Positions 35,413-44,645 of a stretch of 64,000 nucleotides of DNA are shown one piece after another. Both the position numbers and the translations under genes were made by a program. Below the pieces are notes generated by a model that saw only the letters and a list, made by a program, of their open reading frames with translations, did no database searches and had not been told where the DNA came from. The stretch covers positions 124,001 to 188,000 of the forward strand of contig CALUTR010000003.1 of NCBI GenBank assembly GCA_944323755.1, written 5' to 3'. The first letter of the stretch is position 1, and each line of letters opens with the position of its first letter. Source of the stretch: an uncultured Helicobacteraceae bacterium (lineage in GTDB: Bacteria; Campylobacterota; Campylobacteria; Campylobacterales; Helicobacteraceae).

Positions 35413-37116
35413 ATGAAACTTAAAATGAAAAAAGGCAGTAAAAGATTAAATGACATAATCTATTACGATTCTAATACTAGACTCGCTTATATTAGTAGTG
35501 GGAATAGCATTGTTCCTTATGTAAAGAAGCTGAATAACAAGTCAAGAATTGTTAGTACATTTGCATTTGATGCTTTAATGAAAACTACAATTGAAGTTCC
35601 TAAGAATATTGATGAAATAGATATTGATACTTTTTTATCAGAAAATATATACAAACAGCTCAATATGCCACCAGATGCAAACTTTGAAATGTATTATTGC
35701 AAAGTAGATTCTGGGTTTGATGCTGATAATTGGAGCTATGATGTTTATTTGGTTGATGACAAGTATTTAGAAAATACATATGGGGATTTAAAAGAAAAAA
35801 CACAATTTATTGATATTGTTACATCTGTTCCTTTTCTTCCATTAGTTTTATATAAAAATAGTAGATTAGATGTTATTTCAAACCATATTTTCATTTTTAT
35901 TGGTGACAATAATGGAACATTTGCATTTTATAGCAAAGGTGAATTAGTTTATACAAAAATATTAAGCTCTAATATACATAAACTAAGGGTTGAATTTAAT
36001 CAAGAATCGTCTTTAGAATTCAATAGTATAGAGTTTGAGAATCTAATAGCAGGTAAATCACCAGAAGTAGCGGATTATAAGACTTATATAGACTCTATGT
36101 TAAATAAAATAAGTAGAGATATTGAAGAAAATATTATGTATGTAAAGAGAGTCTATCAAGACTTAGATCCAACTGCTATATATTATGGTATGAGCATAGA
36201 GTATGATGAAGATTTTTTATCATTTTTTAGAGATGCATTTTTGATTGAAACAAAACCTTACAATTCACTTTCATCAACACCTGTTAATAAAGGTTTGTTA
36301 GCAGTTGCAGATATTTCAATGACTTATGCTAGTTATTTAATCTCAAATGTTAATGATAGTATCCCAAATTTCTCATATGCAAAGCGTCCAAAACCACTTA
36401 GCCAGAGGGATTCTGCTCAGTTTGTGATGATCGCATCTGGCTTGTTTGCATTGTCATTAGTTTACCCTATTTATAATTTTGGTATGATGGGCTTTTATTC
36501 TATGCGAAGTGATATGCTTCAATCATCTTATGATAATGATGTATTTCCTAAAGCAGAGCAATACAGGGCAGATGAAGATAGATTAAAATCACAAATTGAA
36601 TCACTCAAGCAACAAAAGGAAAATATAGGTCTTGAAATTGGTAGTATGCGTGATGATATGGGGGTTATTAGATCTTGGCAAGTTGAGTATATACAAAAAT
36701 CTAAAATATTAAATGATATATTAAAAGTTGCAGAAGAAAGTAAAGTTAGGGTAATAAAGGCTACTGCGAATTCATCAGGTGATAATAGAAGTTTGGTTGT
36801 AGAATTAAATTTATTCTCAAAGACACAACAAGATATATCAGACTTCATTAAAGCATTAAACTATCAAGGTGTTTATAAACAAGTTATCACTGATAGGGTC
36901 ATAAAAATAGGCTTTGAAGATGATCGTAATTCTGTGAATGCAGATTCTGAAGAAGCTTCTAATGCTAATAATAAACAGAATCTTACTAAAGTTCAAGATA
37001 GTAATGCTACATCAGTTAGTCCAATTTCAGCTAATATTGATTTAAGTGGTAATGAGGAGTTAGGTGGTTCTGTTAAAGGTTATTTGAATTCTATTGTTAG
37101 GGTGGTTGTTAGATGA
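35413..37116 (+). CDS. PilM/PilN-type (GspL/MshI-like) fusion protein of a secretion/pilus system
   Basis: This is a 567-residue protein and the first gene of a seven-gene operon. The N-terminal 320 residues are soluble and have features of an actin-like PilM/GspL domain, such as a LLAVADISMTYA strand near 295. One membrane helix (about 338-360) is followed by a coiled coil (380-430) and a PilN-like periplasmic domain with SLVVELNLFSKTQQD. The layout joins in one chain what are PilM and PilN in type IV pili, as GspL does. It would link the cytoplasmic ATPase to the periplasmic assembly. Family assignment is structural, not by strong motif. Confidence 0.6.
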   Translation: MKLKMKKGSKRLNDIIYYDSNTRLAYISSGNSIVPYVKKLNNKSRIVSTFAFDALMKTTIEVPKNIDEIDIDTFLSENIYKQLNMPPDANFEMYYCKVDSGFDADNWSYDVYLVDDKYLENTYGDLKEKTQFIDIVTSVPFLPLVLYKNSRLDVISNHIFIFIGDNNGTFAFYSKGELVYTKILSSNIHKLRVEFNQESSLEFNSIEFENLIAGKSPEVADYKTYIDSMLNKISRDIEENIMYVKRVYQDLDPTAIYYGMSIEYDEDFLSFFRDAFLIETKPYNSLSSTPVNKGLLAVADISMTYASYLISNVNDSIPNFSYAKRPKPLSQRDSAQFVMIASGLFALSLVYPIYNFGMMGFYSMRSDMLQSSYDNDVFPKAEQYRADEDRLKSQIESLKQQKENIGLEIGSMRDDMGVIRSWQVEYIQKSKILNDILKVAEESKVRVIKATANSSGDNRSLVVELNLFSKTQQDISDFIKALNYQGVYKQVITDRVIKIGFEDDRNSVNADSEEASNANNKQNLTKVQDSNATSVSPISANIDLSGNEELGGSVKGYLNSIVRVVVR

Positions 37117-37754
37117 ATAATTTTCAAGCACAAATTTATGAGCAATTGGATAAGTTAGATGAATATTTAGTAAGCAAAAATCAATCAGAAAGATTGCTTC
37201 TTGGTGTTATCGTTGGTGTTGCATTAGCAGGTATTGTATATTTTTTATTATTTGATTTAAGCAATAATTCAAAATTGAATTCAAATGATATATATAATGA
37301 TATACATAATAAAATTACAGAAGAACAAACCTATATAGACACTATGGAAAATGGTGGCTTTCTTGCACTTGAGCAAAAAATTCGAGCTTCTCAAGAAGAA
37401 ATTACACAGGCAAAAAATGATCTAAATCTATTAAATAAATTAAGAGAAGAGATTTTTGTCTATAGCAAAGATTGGTTTTTGACATTTGATGATGCTTCAA
37501 AAGCTGCTACAGCTATGGGATTAATAGTAAATGGTACAGATATTGCAATGAGTGATGAGAATGAGACATTGGGTGGTATGAGATATTCATCATTTATTTT
37601 ATTTGGTCATGGCAAATTTTCATCTATATTACGATACATGGATTGGTTAGAAACATATGGTAAATTTATATCTATTGATAGCGTTATAATAGAAAGTAAA
37701 GATAATAGATTGAATTTCAGTATAGCCATAAGAAATTTTAGAGGAGGAGCTTGA
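37113..37754 (+). CDS. PilO/MshJ-like inner-membrane protein
   Basis: This 213-residue protein has a short cytoplasmic segment, one membrane helix (about 27-50), a coiled coil (75-110) and a C-terminal alpha/beta domain. The segment SFILFGHGKFSSILRYMDWL matches the second half of PilO-type domains, where a Gly-x-Phe turn precedes a helix. PilO/GspM/MshJ proteins form the inner-membrane ring with PilN. It overlaps the fusion protein gene by 4 bases and the PilP-like gene by 1. Confidence 0.65.
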   Translation: MNNFQAQIYEQLDKLDEYLVSKNQSERLLLGVIVGVALAGIVYFLLFDLSNNSKLNSNDIYNDIHNKITEEQTYIDTMENGGFLALEQKIRASQEEITQAKNDLNLLNKLREEIFVYSKDWFLTFDDASKAATAMGLIVNGTDIAMSDENETLGGMRYSSFILFGHGKFSSILRYMDWLETYGKFISIDSVIIESKDNRLNFSIAIRNFRGGA

Positions 37755-38227
37755 TGAGAATTTTAAGTCTGTCTTTTTTGATTTTATGTGCTTTATTTGC
37801 AGATGATAATGCAACCATTTCTGATCAATCAAATAAACAAATTGTTGAAAATGAGTCTGTTGCATCAAGTAATAAGGACAATTCTGCACTATTAAGTGAT
37901 GATGAACGCTTAAAGAATGAAATTATTACATTTGATAGAGTCGATTATATTAAAGAAAATTCAAAAATAAATGATCCATTTATATATGTTTTTCCTCAAT
38001 CAGAAGAGGATTTGGAGCATATTGTAAAGACTGAGCAAGCTGTGCTTGTTTTAAATGGTATTTTTGAAAATAAAGCGAGCATCAATAATATTTGGGTTAG
38101 CAAAGATGATGTTGTTGAGGGCTGGACTGTATCTGATATACAACGTGATAGGGTTGAATTAAAATTTAGAACTCAAAAAAGGGTTCTTTATGTATATACA
38201 AATGACAATAAGATTAAAATTAAATAA
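37754..38227 (+). CDS. PilP/MshK-like periplasmic protein
   Basis: This 157-residue exported protein starts at ATG 37754 with GAGGAG upstream and a signal peptide (MRILSLSFLILCALFA). After a low-complexity Ser/Asn linker comes a small domain with NDPFIYVF near residue 75, reminiscent of the RDPF motif of PilP, and a beta-rich end with VEGWTVSDIQRDRVEL. PilP/GspC/MshK connect the inner-membrane ring to the secretin, whose gene follows 18 bases later. Confidence 0.6.
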   Translation: MRILSLSFLILCALFADDNATISDQSNKQIVENESVASSNKDNSALLSDDERLKNEIITFDRVDYIKENSKINDPFIYVFPQSEEDLEHIVKTEQAVLVLNGIFENKASINNIWVSKDDVVEGWTVSDIQRDRVELKFRTQKRVLYVYTNDNKIKIK

Positions 38228-38245
38228 ATAGTAGGTGTAATAAGA

Positions 38246-39970
38246 ATGAAAAAAAATATTTTTACTTTAGTGTTTATAAATTTGTTATTAGGTATGCATT
38301 TTTTATATGCGAATAATTTATGTTCTGATAGATTATTTACTATTTCTACTTCTAGTCAAGATGGTGTTGCAGTTGGTGATTTACTTAGTCAGCTTGCTTC
38401 CGAATGCGGATATAGTATGCTGGTTCAAGATAGGGCAGCTAAGGATAAATTATCAAAAAGTATAGCATCTGTTAATGTAAGGCAACTTCCTATAGAGAAA
38501 ATTTTTGATTTAATCTTGACTGAAAATGAATTAAATTATGAATTTGATGGTAATTTATTAAAAGTTTCATTTTTAATTACTGAAACTTTTCAAATCAATT
38601 ACATAGGGACTTCTAGGATTGGTGCTAGCAATACAGATATAGTGTTGTCACAGAATTCTATGACTTCTGATACTTCCACTACAGGTGGAACTACAGGAGC
38701 TACAGGTGGGGGATTGACTTCAGTTGACACAAATACAGATATTCAAAGTAGCGTGCATTCTTCGCTTACTTCAAATGGTTTGCAAACAGGAAATGCTGAT
38801 AGCATATCTGGTACTAAGATATTATCTATGGATCAGTTTGATTTTTGGGGTAAATTAGAGCAAGAAATATTTGAAATTGCTTTTAGACCAGGTGATGCTC
38901 ATCAGCCAAAAAGAATATTTTCTAATAATTTATCCAAACAAGGTGCTCAAGGTAATACACAAAATAATACAAATCAAACACAAGATGATATAGGTGATGG
39001 TCAGAGTGTTATTGTAAATAAAATTGCTGGTTTGGTCACTGTAACAGGGACTGTAAAGCAGCTTGATAGAGTAAGAAAATATATTAAAAATTTAGAAGAT
39101 CAAATCCAAAATCAAGTGATGATAGATGTGAATATTTTGACTGTTACACATACAAATTCAAATACTGTTGGTGTTGATTGGAATCAATTTTGGAATTTTG
39201 GGAATCTAATAGTTCCTGCTTATTCTTCAGGAAGTGAAGATAATAGTCAAATTGGTATCGGCGGAGGTGGTACAAATATTAATATATTCTCAGCTGGTGT
39301 TCAAATGACTAGAATTGTTGAGTTTTTGAATGCATATGGAAAAGTGCGATCTGTATCTAATCCAAAAGTCTTAACTCTTAGCAATCAGCCTGCATTGATT
39401 AGTGTTGGTAGTATTTTGCGATATGCGCAAAGTTCTGTTTTTCAAAATTCATCTTCTGGTGGAACTACACAAAACACATCAACTAGCTTCCCATCTGTAT
39501 TTTCTGGTGTATTGTTAGATGTTACTCCATCTGTCCAAGGTGAATATATTATGCTAAAAATTAATCCTTCTATTACTCAAACTAAGGATTTAAATACAGA
39601 AAATCAAGCAACAGCATTATCTGAGCCACCAAACTTGTCATCAAATCAACTTTCATCATTGGTTAGGGCAAAAGATGGTGATAGGGTTGTATTGGGTGGT
39701 TTGATTAGCAAAAGTGTTACAAACAATACAAATAGGATCCCAATATTAGGCTATATACCATTATTGAAATATATATTTTCATATGATGGAACATCAGAGC
39801 AGACTACAGAAATGATTATTATCATTACTCCTCATATTATTAAAAGATCTGATGATAATCCTAGCTTGCAAGATTTAGGATATTCAGAAACAGTAAATCA
39901 TATCGTAGAGACTAATGATGTATCTGCTGGTTTAGAAGACCCTCAAACAGATGTAAATAAAGATAAATAA
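38246..39970 (+). CDS. mshL: pilus (MSHA type) biogenesis secretin MshL
   Basis: This is a 574-residue outer-membrane secretin. It has a signal peptide, a secretin N-terminal (STN) domain at about 35-110, and FQINYIGTSRIG near 116, which is characteristic of MshL-type secretins. Gly/Ser/Thr-rich linkers follow, then the secretin core with VQMTRIVEFLNAYGKV, SNPKVLTLSNQPA, VLLDVTPSV and RVVLGGLISK (about 350-500). Twelve to fifteen subunits would form the outer-membrane gate. CtsD, the DNA-uptake secretin of C. jejuni, is of the same type. Confidence 0.87.
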   Translation: MKKNIFTLVFINLLLGMHFLYANNLCSDRLFTISTSSQDGVAVGDLLSQLASECGYSMLVQDRAAKDKLSKSIASVNVRQLPIEKIFDLILTENELNYEFDGNLLKVSFLITETFQINYIGTSRIGASNTDIVLSQNSMTSDTSTTGGTTGATGGGLTSVDTNTDIQSSVHSSLTSNGLQTGNADSISGTKILSMDQFDFWGKLEQEIFEIAFRPGDAHQPKRIFSNNLSKQGAQGNTQNNTNQTQDDIGDGQSVIVNKIAGLVTVTGTVKQLDRVRKYIKNLEDQIQNQVMIDVNILTVTHTNSNTVGVDWNQFWNFGNLIVPAYSSGSEDNSQIGIGGGGTNINIFSAGVQMTRIVEFLNAYGKVRSVSNPKVLTLSNQPALISVGSILRYAQSSVFQNSSSGGTTQNTSTSFPSVFSGVLLDVTPSVQGEYIMLKINPSITQTKDLNTENQATALSEPPNLSSNQLSSLVRAKDGDRVVLGGLISKSVTNNTNRIPILGYIPLLKYIFSYDGTSEQTTEMIIIITPHIIKRSDDNPSLQDLGYSETVNHIVETNDVSAGLEDPQTDVNKDK

Positions 39971-40004
39971 TCTTTATTTACATTTTAAATTGTAGAATTT
40001 GTAT

Positions 40005-41045
40005 ATGAAAAAAATAATAGAGCTAGAAGGAAGGTGGAAGGCATATAAATATAAATCTTATATATTTTATGTATTTGTTTTTGTATTTATTGTTTTCCTT
40101 GTATTTGTAGGTCTTTTTATTAAAAATCAATATCAAAAGCATATTGCAAAAAATAATATAGTAAAACAAAATAATACTCAAGTGATATCAAATGTAGCTG
40201 TGATTAAAGATGGCAATACAAGTGTTTCAAATTCAATAGATGCTACATCAGAATCTAAATCAATTGCAAGTTCTAACTCTGATTCCAATACTACTGCATC
40301 TGCTTATCCAAGCATTAATTTTGTATGTAGAAAAGTTATTAGTAATAAGCTTATGGTTAGAAAAGGTCCTAGCTTCAAATCTCAGCCAGTTGGGCATTAT
40401 TCTCAAAATGGCATATTTTGTGCAGAAAATAAAAATGTAAATGGTCTAGTGCAAACAAGTAATGGCTGGATTAGCGCTAATGATAAGTTTAGTGAAATTA
40501 TAAAGGTTAATATGTTTGTTGATTCTGGATTCTATAAATATAGAGATAATTCAAGTATTATAGTGCAAGCACCAATGCAGGAGATTGATGTTTTAAATAA
40601 TAAAGAGGCTACTGTTAGCTTGCAGCCAGATCTAAATGTTGTAAAGAGTGTTGATATTGCACAAAATAATACTGCAAATAGTGCTAACCACACAGAATCT
40701 AAACCATTAATTAATATAAGCTCTGAAAAAATCACTAAAGAGAGGGAAATTGAGTTAAAGATTAATGATTTTAAAAATACTAATAGCTATGATATAGCAA
40801 TAGAGATTGCAGAATATTACTTTAGTATTAAGGATTATAATAATTCTATTAAATGGGCATTGAGTGCATCGGAAGCTGATTCAAAAGGTAAGACAAAGGC
40901 ACAAAGCTTTATTGTATATGCTAAGTCGCTTTATGCAAATGGTAAAAAAGAGCAGGCTATTGATGTGTTGAATAAATACATTGCAAAAACAAATTCAAGA
41001 GATGCAATTGAAGCATTGAAAAATATAAGACAAGGTATGATTTAA
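40005..41045 (+). CDS. membrane-anchored SH3/TPR protein of the MSHA-like operon (MshN position)
   Basis: This 346-residue protein has a short cytoplasmic N-terminus, one membrane helix (about 20-40) and a Ser/Asn-rich periplasmic linker. An SH3-like domain follows (KLMVRKGPSFKSQPVGHYS near 115) and then C-terminal TPR-type helices (about 260-345, with DIAIEIAEYYFSIKDYNNSI). It lies between secretin and ATPase genes, where MshN, also a TPR protein, is encoded in MSHA loci. SH3 domains of this kind often bind peptidoglycan, so it may anchor the complex. ATG 40005 is preferred over TTG 39999. Confidence 0.6.
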   Translation: MKKIIELEGRWKAYKYKSYIFYVFVFVFIVFLVFVGLFIKNQYQKHIAKNNIVKQNNTQVISNVAVIKDGNTSVSNSIDATSESKSIASSNSDSNTTASAYPSINFVCRKVISNKLMVRKGPSFKSQPVGHYSQNGIFCAENKNVNGLVQTSNGWISANDKFSEIIKVNMFVDSGFYKYRDNSSIIVQAPMQEIDVLNNKEATVSLQPDLNVVKSVDIAQNNTANSANHTESKPLINISSEKITKEREIELKINDFKNTNSYDIAIEIAEYYFSIKDYNNSIKWALSASEADSKGKTKAQSFIVYAKSLYANGKKEQAIDVLNKYIAKTNSRDAIEALKNIRQGMI

Positions 41046-42806
41046 GTGGCTAAAGTTAGAATAGGTGATAGATTAATTTCTGCCGGTTTGATTACTAATG
41101 CTCAATTAGAGAAAGCTCTTGAAGAGCAAAGAAAGCAAGTTAGGCGTAAAAAGATTGTTCGTGTTCTTGTTGATTTGGGCTATTTAGAAGAATCTAAGCT
41201 TTTAGGTTTCTTTGTTGAGCTTTGTAAAAGAGGTGAGCTAAATTTACTCTCTATTTTAGAAGATTTTCCAAATAGTGAAGAAAATATTCTTATGCTATTA
41301 TCAAAAATGATAAATATGGAGTATGTGGATTTAGATAATTATGAGTTTAATCCTTCTATCGCTGATTGTGTTCCATTTGGGATTATAGAAAGGTATACAT
41401 CGTTTCCTTTTGCACAAGATGGTGACACAATAAAAGTTGTATTAGCAGATCCATTTGATATACAAGCAAAAGAGGCTATAAGTAGATCAATTCGTGGAAA
41501 AAAAGTAGCTTTCTGTATAGCTAAAAAGGAACAAGTTGTTGCTGTTGTTATTAGATTGTCATTAAATGATAGCGTTAAATTACTTGTTCAAAATATTCGA
41601 GAAGAAATGACTGGTGCTACTGGTACAATAATGGCGGATGATGATGGAAATAAATCAGCTATTACAAAACTTATAGGTGTTATTTTTGAGACTGCTGTTA
41701 AACAAAAAACAAGTGATATCCATATAGAAGCTACAGAAACATCTACACTTGTTAGAAATCGTGTAGATGGTGTTATGCGAGAAGCATTTAAGTTTGATAA
41801 AGATATGTTTGCACCTCTTAGTTCTAGAATGAAACTTATGGCGAATCTAGATATTGCAGAGCGTAGAAAACCGCAAGATGGTAGATATAGTGATATCATT
41901 ATGGGTAAGCCATATGATTTTCGTATATCAACACTTCCTATTATCACTGGAGAGAGTATTGTTATTAGGATTCTAGATAAAAGTAAGGTGTTGGTAAGAC
42001 TTGAGGATTTAGGTATTTCTGAACTCAATTATAATAGATTTAATGAGGCAATTAAACAGCCAAATGGGATAGTTTTGGTTACTGGTCCAACAGGTAGCGG
42101 TAAAACCACAACATTATATGCAGCATTAAATGCTATTAAAAGTGTAACACATAAGATTATTACAGTTGAAGATCCAGTGGAATATCAAATGGATTTAATA
42201 CAGCAAGTTATGGTTAATGAGCGTGCTGGTATGACATTTGCTGCTGGTCTTAGATCTATCCTTAGACAGGATCCTGATATTATAATGATAGGTGAGATTC
42301 GTGATAAAGAGACATTGCAGATAGCGTTGCAAGCTGCACTTACTGGTCACCTTGTGCTTGCCACATTGCACACAAATGATGCCATTAGCGGTGTTGCAAG
42401 ATTACTTGATATGGGGGTTGAGAGCTTTTTTATTGGATCTACTATATGTGGATTTCAGGCGCAAAGATTAGTAAGAAAGCTTTGTCCGCATTGTAGATAT
42501 GAAGTAGAGCCGCCAGAAAAAATGTTAGTGCAGATTAAAAATTTGATACCAGAAGATTATCATTTTTATAAATCTCATGGTTGCAATAATTGTGGAATGC
42601 AAGGTTATGTTGGTCGTGAAGTTGTATCTGAGGTAATACTTGGAACAGAAGGTATGAGGCGGCTAATCTCTGCAAATGCAACAAAGGACGAGTTGTTGGC
42701 AGAGGCAAGAAAAGATGGATTTGTTACTATGTTTGAAGATGCATTATTAAAAGCTTTAGAAGGTAGAACAAGTTTAGATGAAGTTTATAGGGTGGCAAAA
42801 TTATGA
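41046..42806 (+). CDS. gspE: GspE/PulE-family assembly ATPase
   Basis: This 586-residue ATPase begins at GTG directly after the previous stop. It has an N-terminal GspE domain (about 1-150), Walker A GPTGSGKTTTLYAAL near 349, an Asp box, Walker B PDIIMIGEIRD near 414, the His box TGHLVLATLHTND near 434, and a zinc site formed by CPHCRYE and CNNCGMQGYVGR (about 480-525). It would be the hexameric motor of this machine, equivalent to MshE, GspE or CtsE. It overlaps the platform gene by 4 bases. Confidence 0.93.
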   Translation: MAKVRIGDRLISAGLITNAQLEKALEEQRKQVRRKKIVRVLVDLGYLEESKLLGFFVELCKRGELNLLSILEDFPNSEENILMLLSKMINMEYVDLDNYEFNPSIADCVPFGIIERYTSFPFAQDGDTIKVVLADPFDIQAKEAISRSIRGKKVAFCIAKKEQVVAVVIRLSLNDSVKLLVQNIREEMTGATGTIMADDDGNKSAITKLIGVIFETAVKQKTSDIHIEATETSTLVRNRVDGVMREAFKFDKDMFAPLSSRMKLMANLDIAERRKPQDGRYSDIIMGKPYDFRISTLPIITGESIVIRILDKSKVLVRLEDLGISELNYNRFNEAIKQPNGIVLVTGPTGSGKTTTLYAALNAIKSVTHKIITVEDPVEYQMDLIQQVMVNERAGMTFAAGLRSILRQDPDIIMIGEIRDKETLQIALQAALTGHLVLATLHTNDAISGVARLLDMGVESFFIGSTICGFQAQRLVRKLCPHCRYEVEPPEKMLVQIKNLIPEDYHFYKSHGCNNCGMQGYVGREVVSEVILGTEGMRRLISANATKDELLAEARKDGFVTMFEDALLKALEGRTSLDEVYRVAKL

Positions 42807-44032
42807 AGTTTTATAAAGTATCCTCACGAAAAAATGGTAGAAAGGTTGATGTTGTTGTTAGGGCAACGACCCCAGAAATGGCATTTGATGTTGCTAAGAC
42901 AAAATACAAGATTAAACCAGTATCAGCAGTAGAAACTGAACCTCCATTTTATTTAAAATTTTACAATGATTTAACAAAAGATAAAAAAATTAAATATGAT
43001 GATTTGATTGCTGCATTCAAACAGATGTCTTTTATGTTAAATTCTGGTATTTCAATACACTCTACATTGGAAGATTTGGTGAAATATACAGCAAATGAGA
43101 GGCTTGTAGTTGTTTTTGACACTGTATTAAATGGTGTTAATAGTGGTAGAACTCTTACAGAAGCATTTATGGATCATAAAAAAATTATCGGTGGTCTTAC
43201 AATATCGATGATTTCATTAGGTGAAAAAACTGGTAATTTAGCAGAATCTTTAGCTATGCTTGTAAAAAGTTTAGAAGAGTTAAGAAACAATAAAGCAAAG
43301 TTTAAAAAGGCTATGCGTTATCCAATTATTGTAATATCTGCTATGGCTATAGCATTTGTTGCATTAATTTTGCTTGTTATTCCACAATTTAAAAGTATTT
43401 TTGCTGAACTTGGTGCAGACTTACCATTGCCAACAAAAATATTAATAGGCATAGAAGAGCTTATGTCTAATTATGGATTATTGGTTGGTTTAGGTATATT
43501 TTTAACTATCGTGATTACAAAAAATAGATACAGAAATAGTCCTTCATTTAAATTAAAATTTGATCAATATATATTAAAAGTGAAATTGATAGGTAAAATT
43601 ACATTCTTGGCAAATATGAATCAATATGTAACAACGCTATCTTTGCTTTTAAAGGCAGGTATATCATTGGAAGAAGGACTTGAATCTTCAGCATCATTGC
43701 TTGATAATGATTTTATTAAAAATAAATTTATGGTTGTTGATACTTCTATTAAACGCGGTGTAACCCTTACAGAAGCACTTACTGAAACGGGATATTTTGA
43801 ACCTATGACTATACAAATGGTAAATACTGGTGAGCAATCAGGTGAACTAGATAAGATGTTAGCATCTGTTGCTGAATACTATAAGATAAAATATGATTAT
43901 ATCATTGATAACTTATCTGCGTATATAGAGCCTATTATGACATTCTTTATTGCTGCTTTAGTTTTATTGCTTGCACTTGGAATCTTTTTACCTATGTGGG
44001 GATTAGGAGCTGCTGCAAAAGGTGGTGCTTAA
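42803..44032 (+). CDS. gspF: GspF-family inner-membrane platform protein
   Basis: This 409-residue protein has two GspF domains (about 60-185 and 265-390), each with a helical cytoplasmic part followed by membrane segments: FKQMSFMLNSGISI, ISLGEKTGNLAESL, and in the second half MNQYVTTLSLLLKAGISL and MVNTGEQSGELDKML. It is the platform that the ATPase rotates or pushes, equivalent to MshG/GspF/CtsF. It is the last gene of the operon. No pilin gene follows. Confidence 0.93.
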   Translation: MKFYKVSSRKNGRKVDVVVRATTPEMAFDVAKTKYKIKPVSAVETEPPFYLKFYNDLTKDKKIKYDDLIAAFKQMSFMLNSGISIHSTLEDLVKYTANERLVVVFDTVLNGVNSGRTLTEAFMDHKKIIGGLTISMISLGEKTGNLAESLAMLVKSLEELRNNKAKFKKAMRYPIIVISAMAIAFVALILLVIPQFKSIFAELGADLPLPTKILIGIEELMSNYGLLVGLGIFLTIVITKNRYRNSPSFKLKFDQYILKVKLIGKITFLANMNQYVTTLSLLLKAGISLEEGLESSASLLDNDFIKNKFMVVDTSIKRGVTLTEALTETGYFEPMTIQMVNTGEQSGELDKMLASVAEYYKIKYDYIIDNLSAYIEPIMTFFIAALVLLLALGIFLPMWGLGAAAKGGA

Positions 44033-44046
44033 TCTTTTTTTTAAAC

Positions 44047-44068
44047 TAGGCAAGAAAAATCTTGCCTA
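44047..44068. terminator. hairpin between the converging gspF and perR genes
   Basis: A perfect 9-bp stem (44047-44055 with 44060-44068) and an AAAA loop stand between two converging genes. Neither strand has a T-tract after the stem, so its strength as a terminator is uncertain. Its position fits a shared bidirectional one. Confidence 0.55.
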
Positions 44069-44071
44069 ATA

Positions 44072-44503
44072 TTAAATAGCTTTACTTTGTTGTTTTGAAC
44101 ATTTTTTGCAAATTCCAGTAAGCAGAATCGATGCTTCGTCTATGCAATAATAGCCGCTTTTTTCTTTGCAATATTTTTTAAATTCATTTGTATCAATTTC
44201 AAAATCTTGCAAGTTTTCACATACTTTACAAAATAAATGTATATGAGGTTTGATGTTTATTTCATATTTTTGTTTATGTGTAGGTGTTTTTACACTTTTT
44301 AATATTTCAGCACTTTGTAATGCTAAAATATTTTTATAAACGGTAGCAAGTGAAACAGAAGGCACTCTAAGCTTGATACCATTAAAGATATCATCAACTG
44401 TTGAGTGCCCATTTTTTTCTAGTTCTTCTAGAATAGCGATTCTTTGTGGAGTGATTTTTAATTTTTTTTCTTTTAGCATTTCTATAAGAATAGCTTTACT
44501 CAC
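44072..44503 (-). CDS. Fur/PerR family transcriptional regulator
   Basis: This is a 143-residue regulator starting at GTG with AGGAG 8 bases upstream. The winged-helix part includes KITPQRIAILEEL and SVSLATVYKNILAL (about 17-65). The C-terminal part has KPHIHLFCKVC near 96 and a second Cys pair, CKKC, near 135. Four Cys form the structural zinc site typical of the family. Its short length and the CxxC spacing suggest PerR rather than Fur, so a peroxide-stress role is likely but not certain. A palindromic operator lies upstream. Confidence 0.82.
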   Translation of the reverse strand: MSKAILIEMLKEKKLKITPQRIAILEELEKNGHSTVDDIFNGIKLRVPSVSLATVYKNILALQSAEILKSVKTPTHKQKYEINIKPHIHLFCKVCENLQDFEIDTNEFKKYCKEKSGYYCIDEASILLTGICKKCSKQQSKAI

Positions 44504-44557
44504 AATTTATCTCCTATTAATTTAAGTGATTCTAAAAAATATAAATCCAAATAATAA

Positions 44558-44577
44558 TTTTTATTACATAATAAAAA
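44558..44577. promoter_or_regulatory. perfect palindromic operator candidate upstream of perR-like gene
   Basis: The two 9-base arms TTTTTATTA and TAATAAAAA flank CA and are perfect reverse complements. The core TTATTA-N2-TAATAA resembles Fur/PerR boxes of Campylobacterota. It lies 55-74 bases before the regulator's GTG and 69-88 before ffh, so it could govern either. Autoregulation is the simplest reading. Confidence 0.55.
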
Positions 44578-44645
44578 CCTTAATATTGTTTATTTAAAAA
44601 AATAATTGTAGAATCTGAACTTTACTATATTTTTGGAGTAGTATT

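Noticed and set aside
41588..42028. A 146-codon minus-strand frame
   Set aside because: It lies antisense within gspE, has no ribosome binding site and shows no domain.
44021..44042. A run of eight T after gspF as a phase-variation tract
   Set aside because: It lies outside coding sequence, and T runs of this length are expected in such AT-rich DNA.
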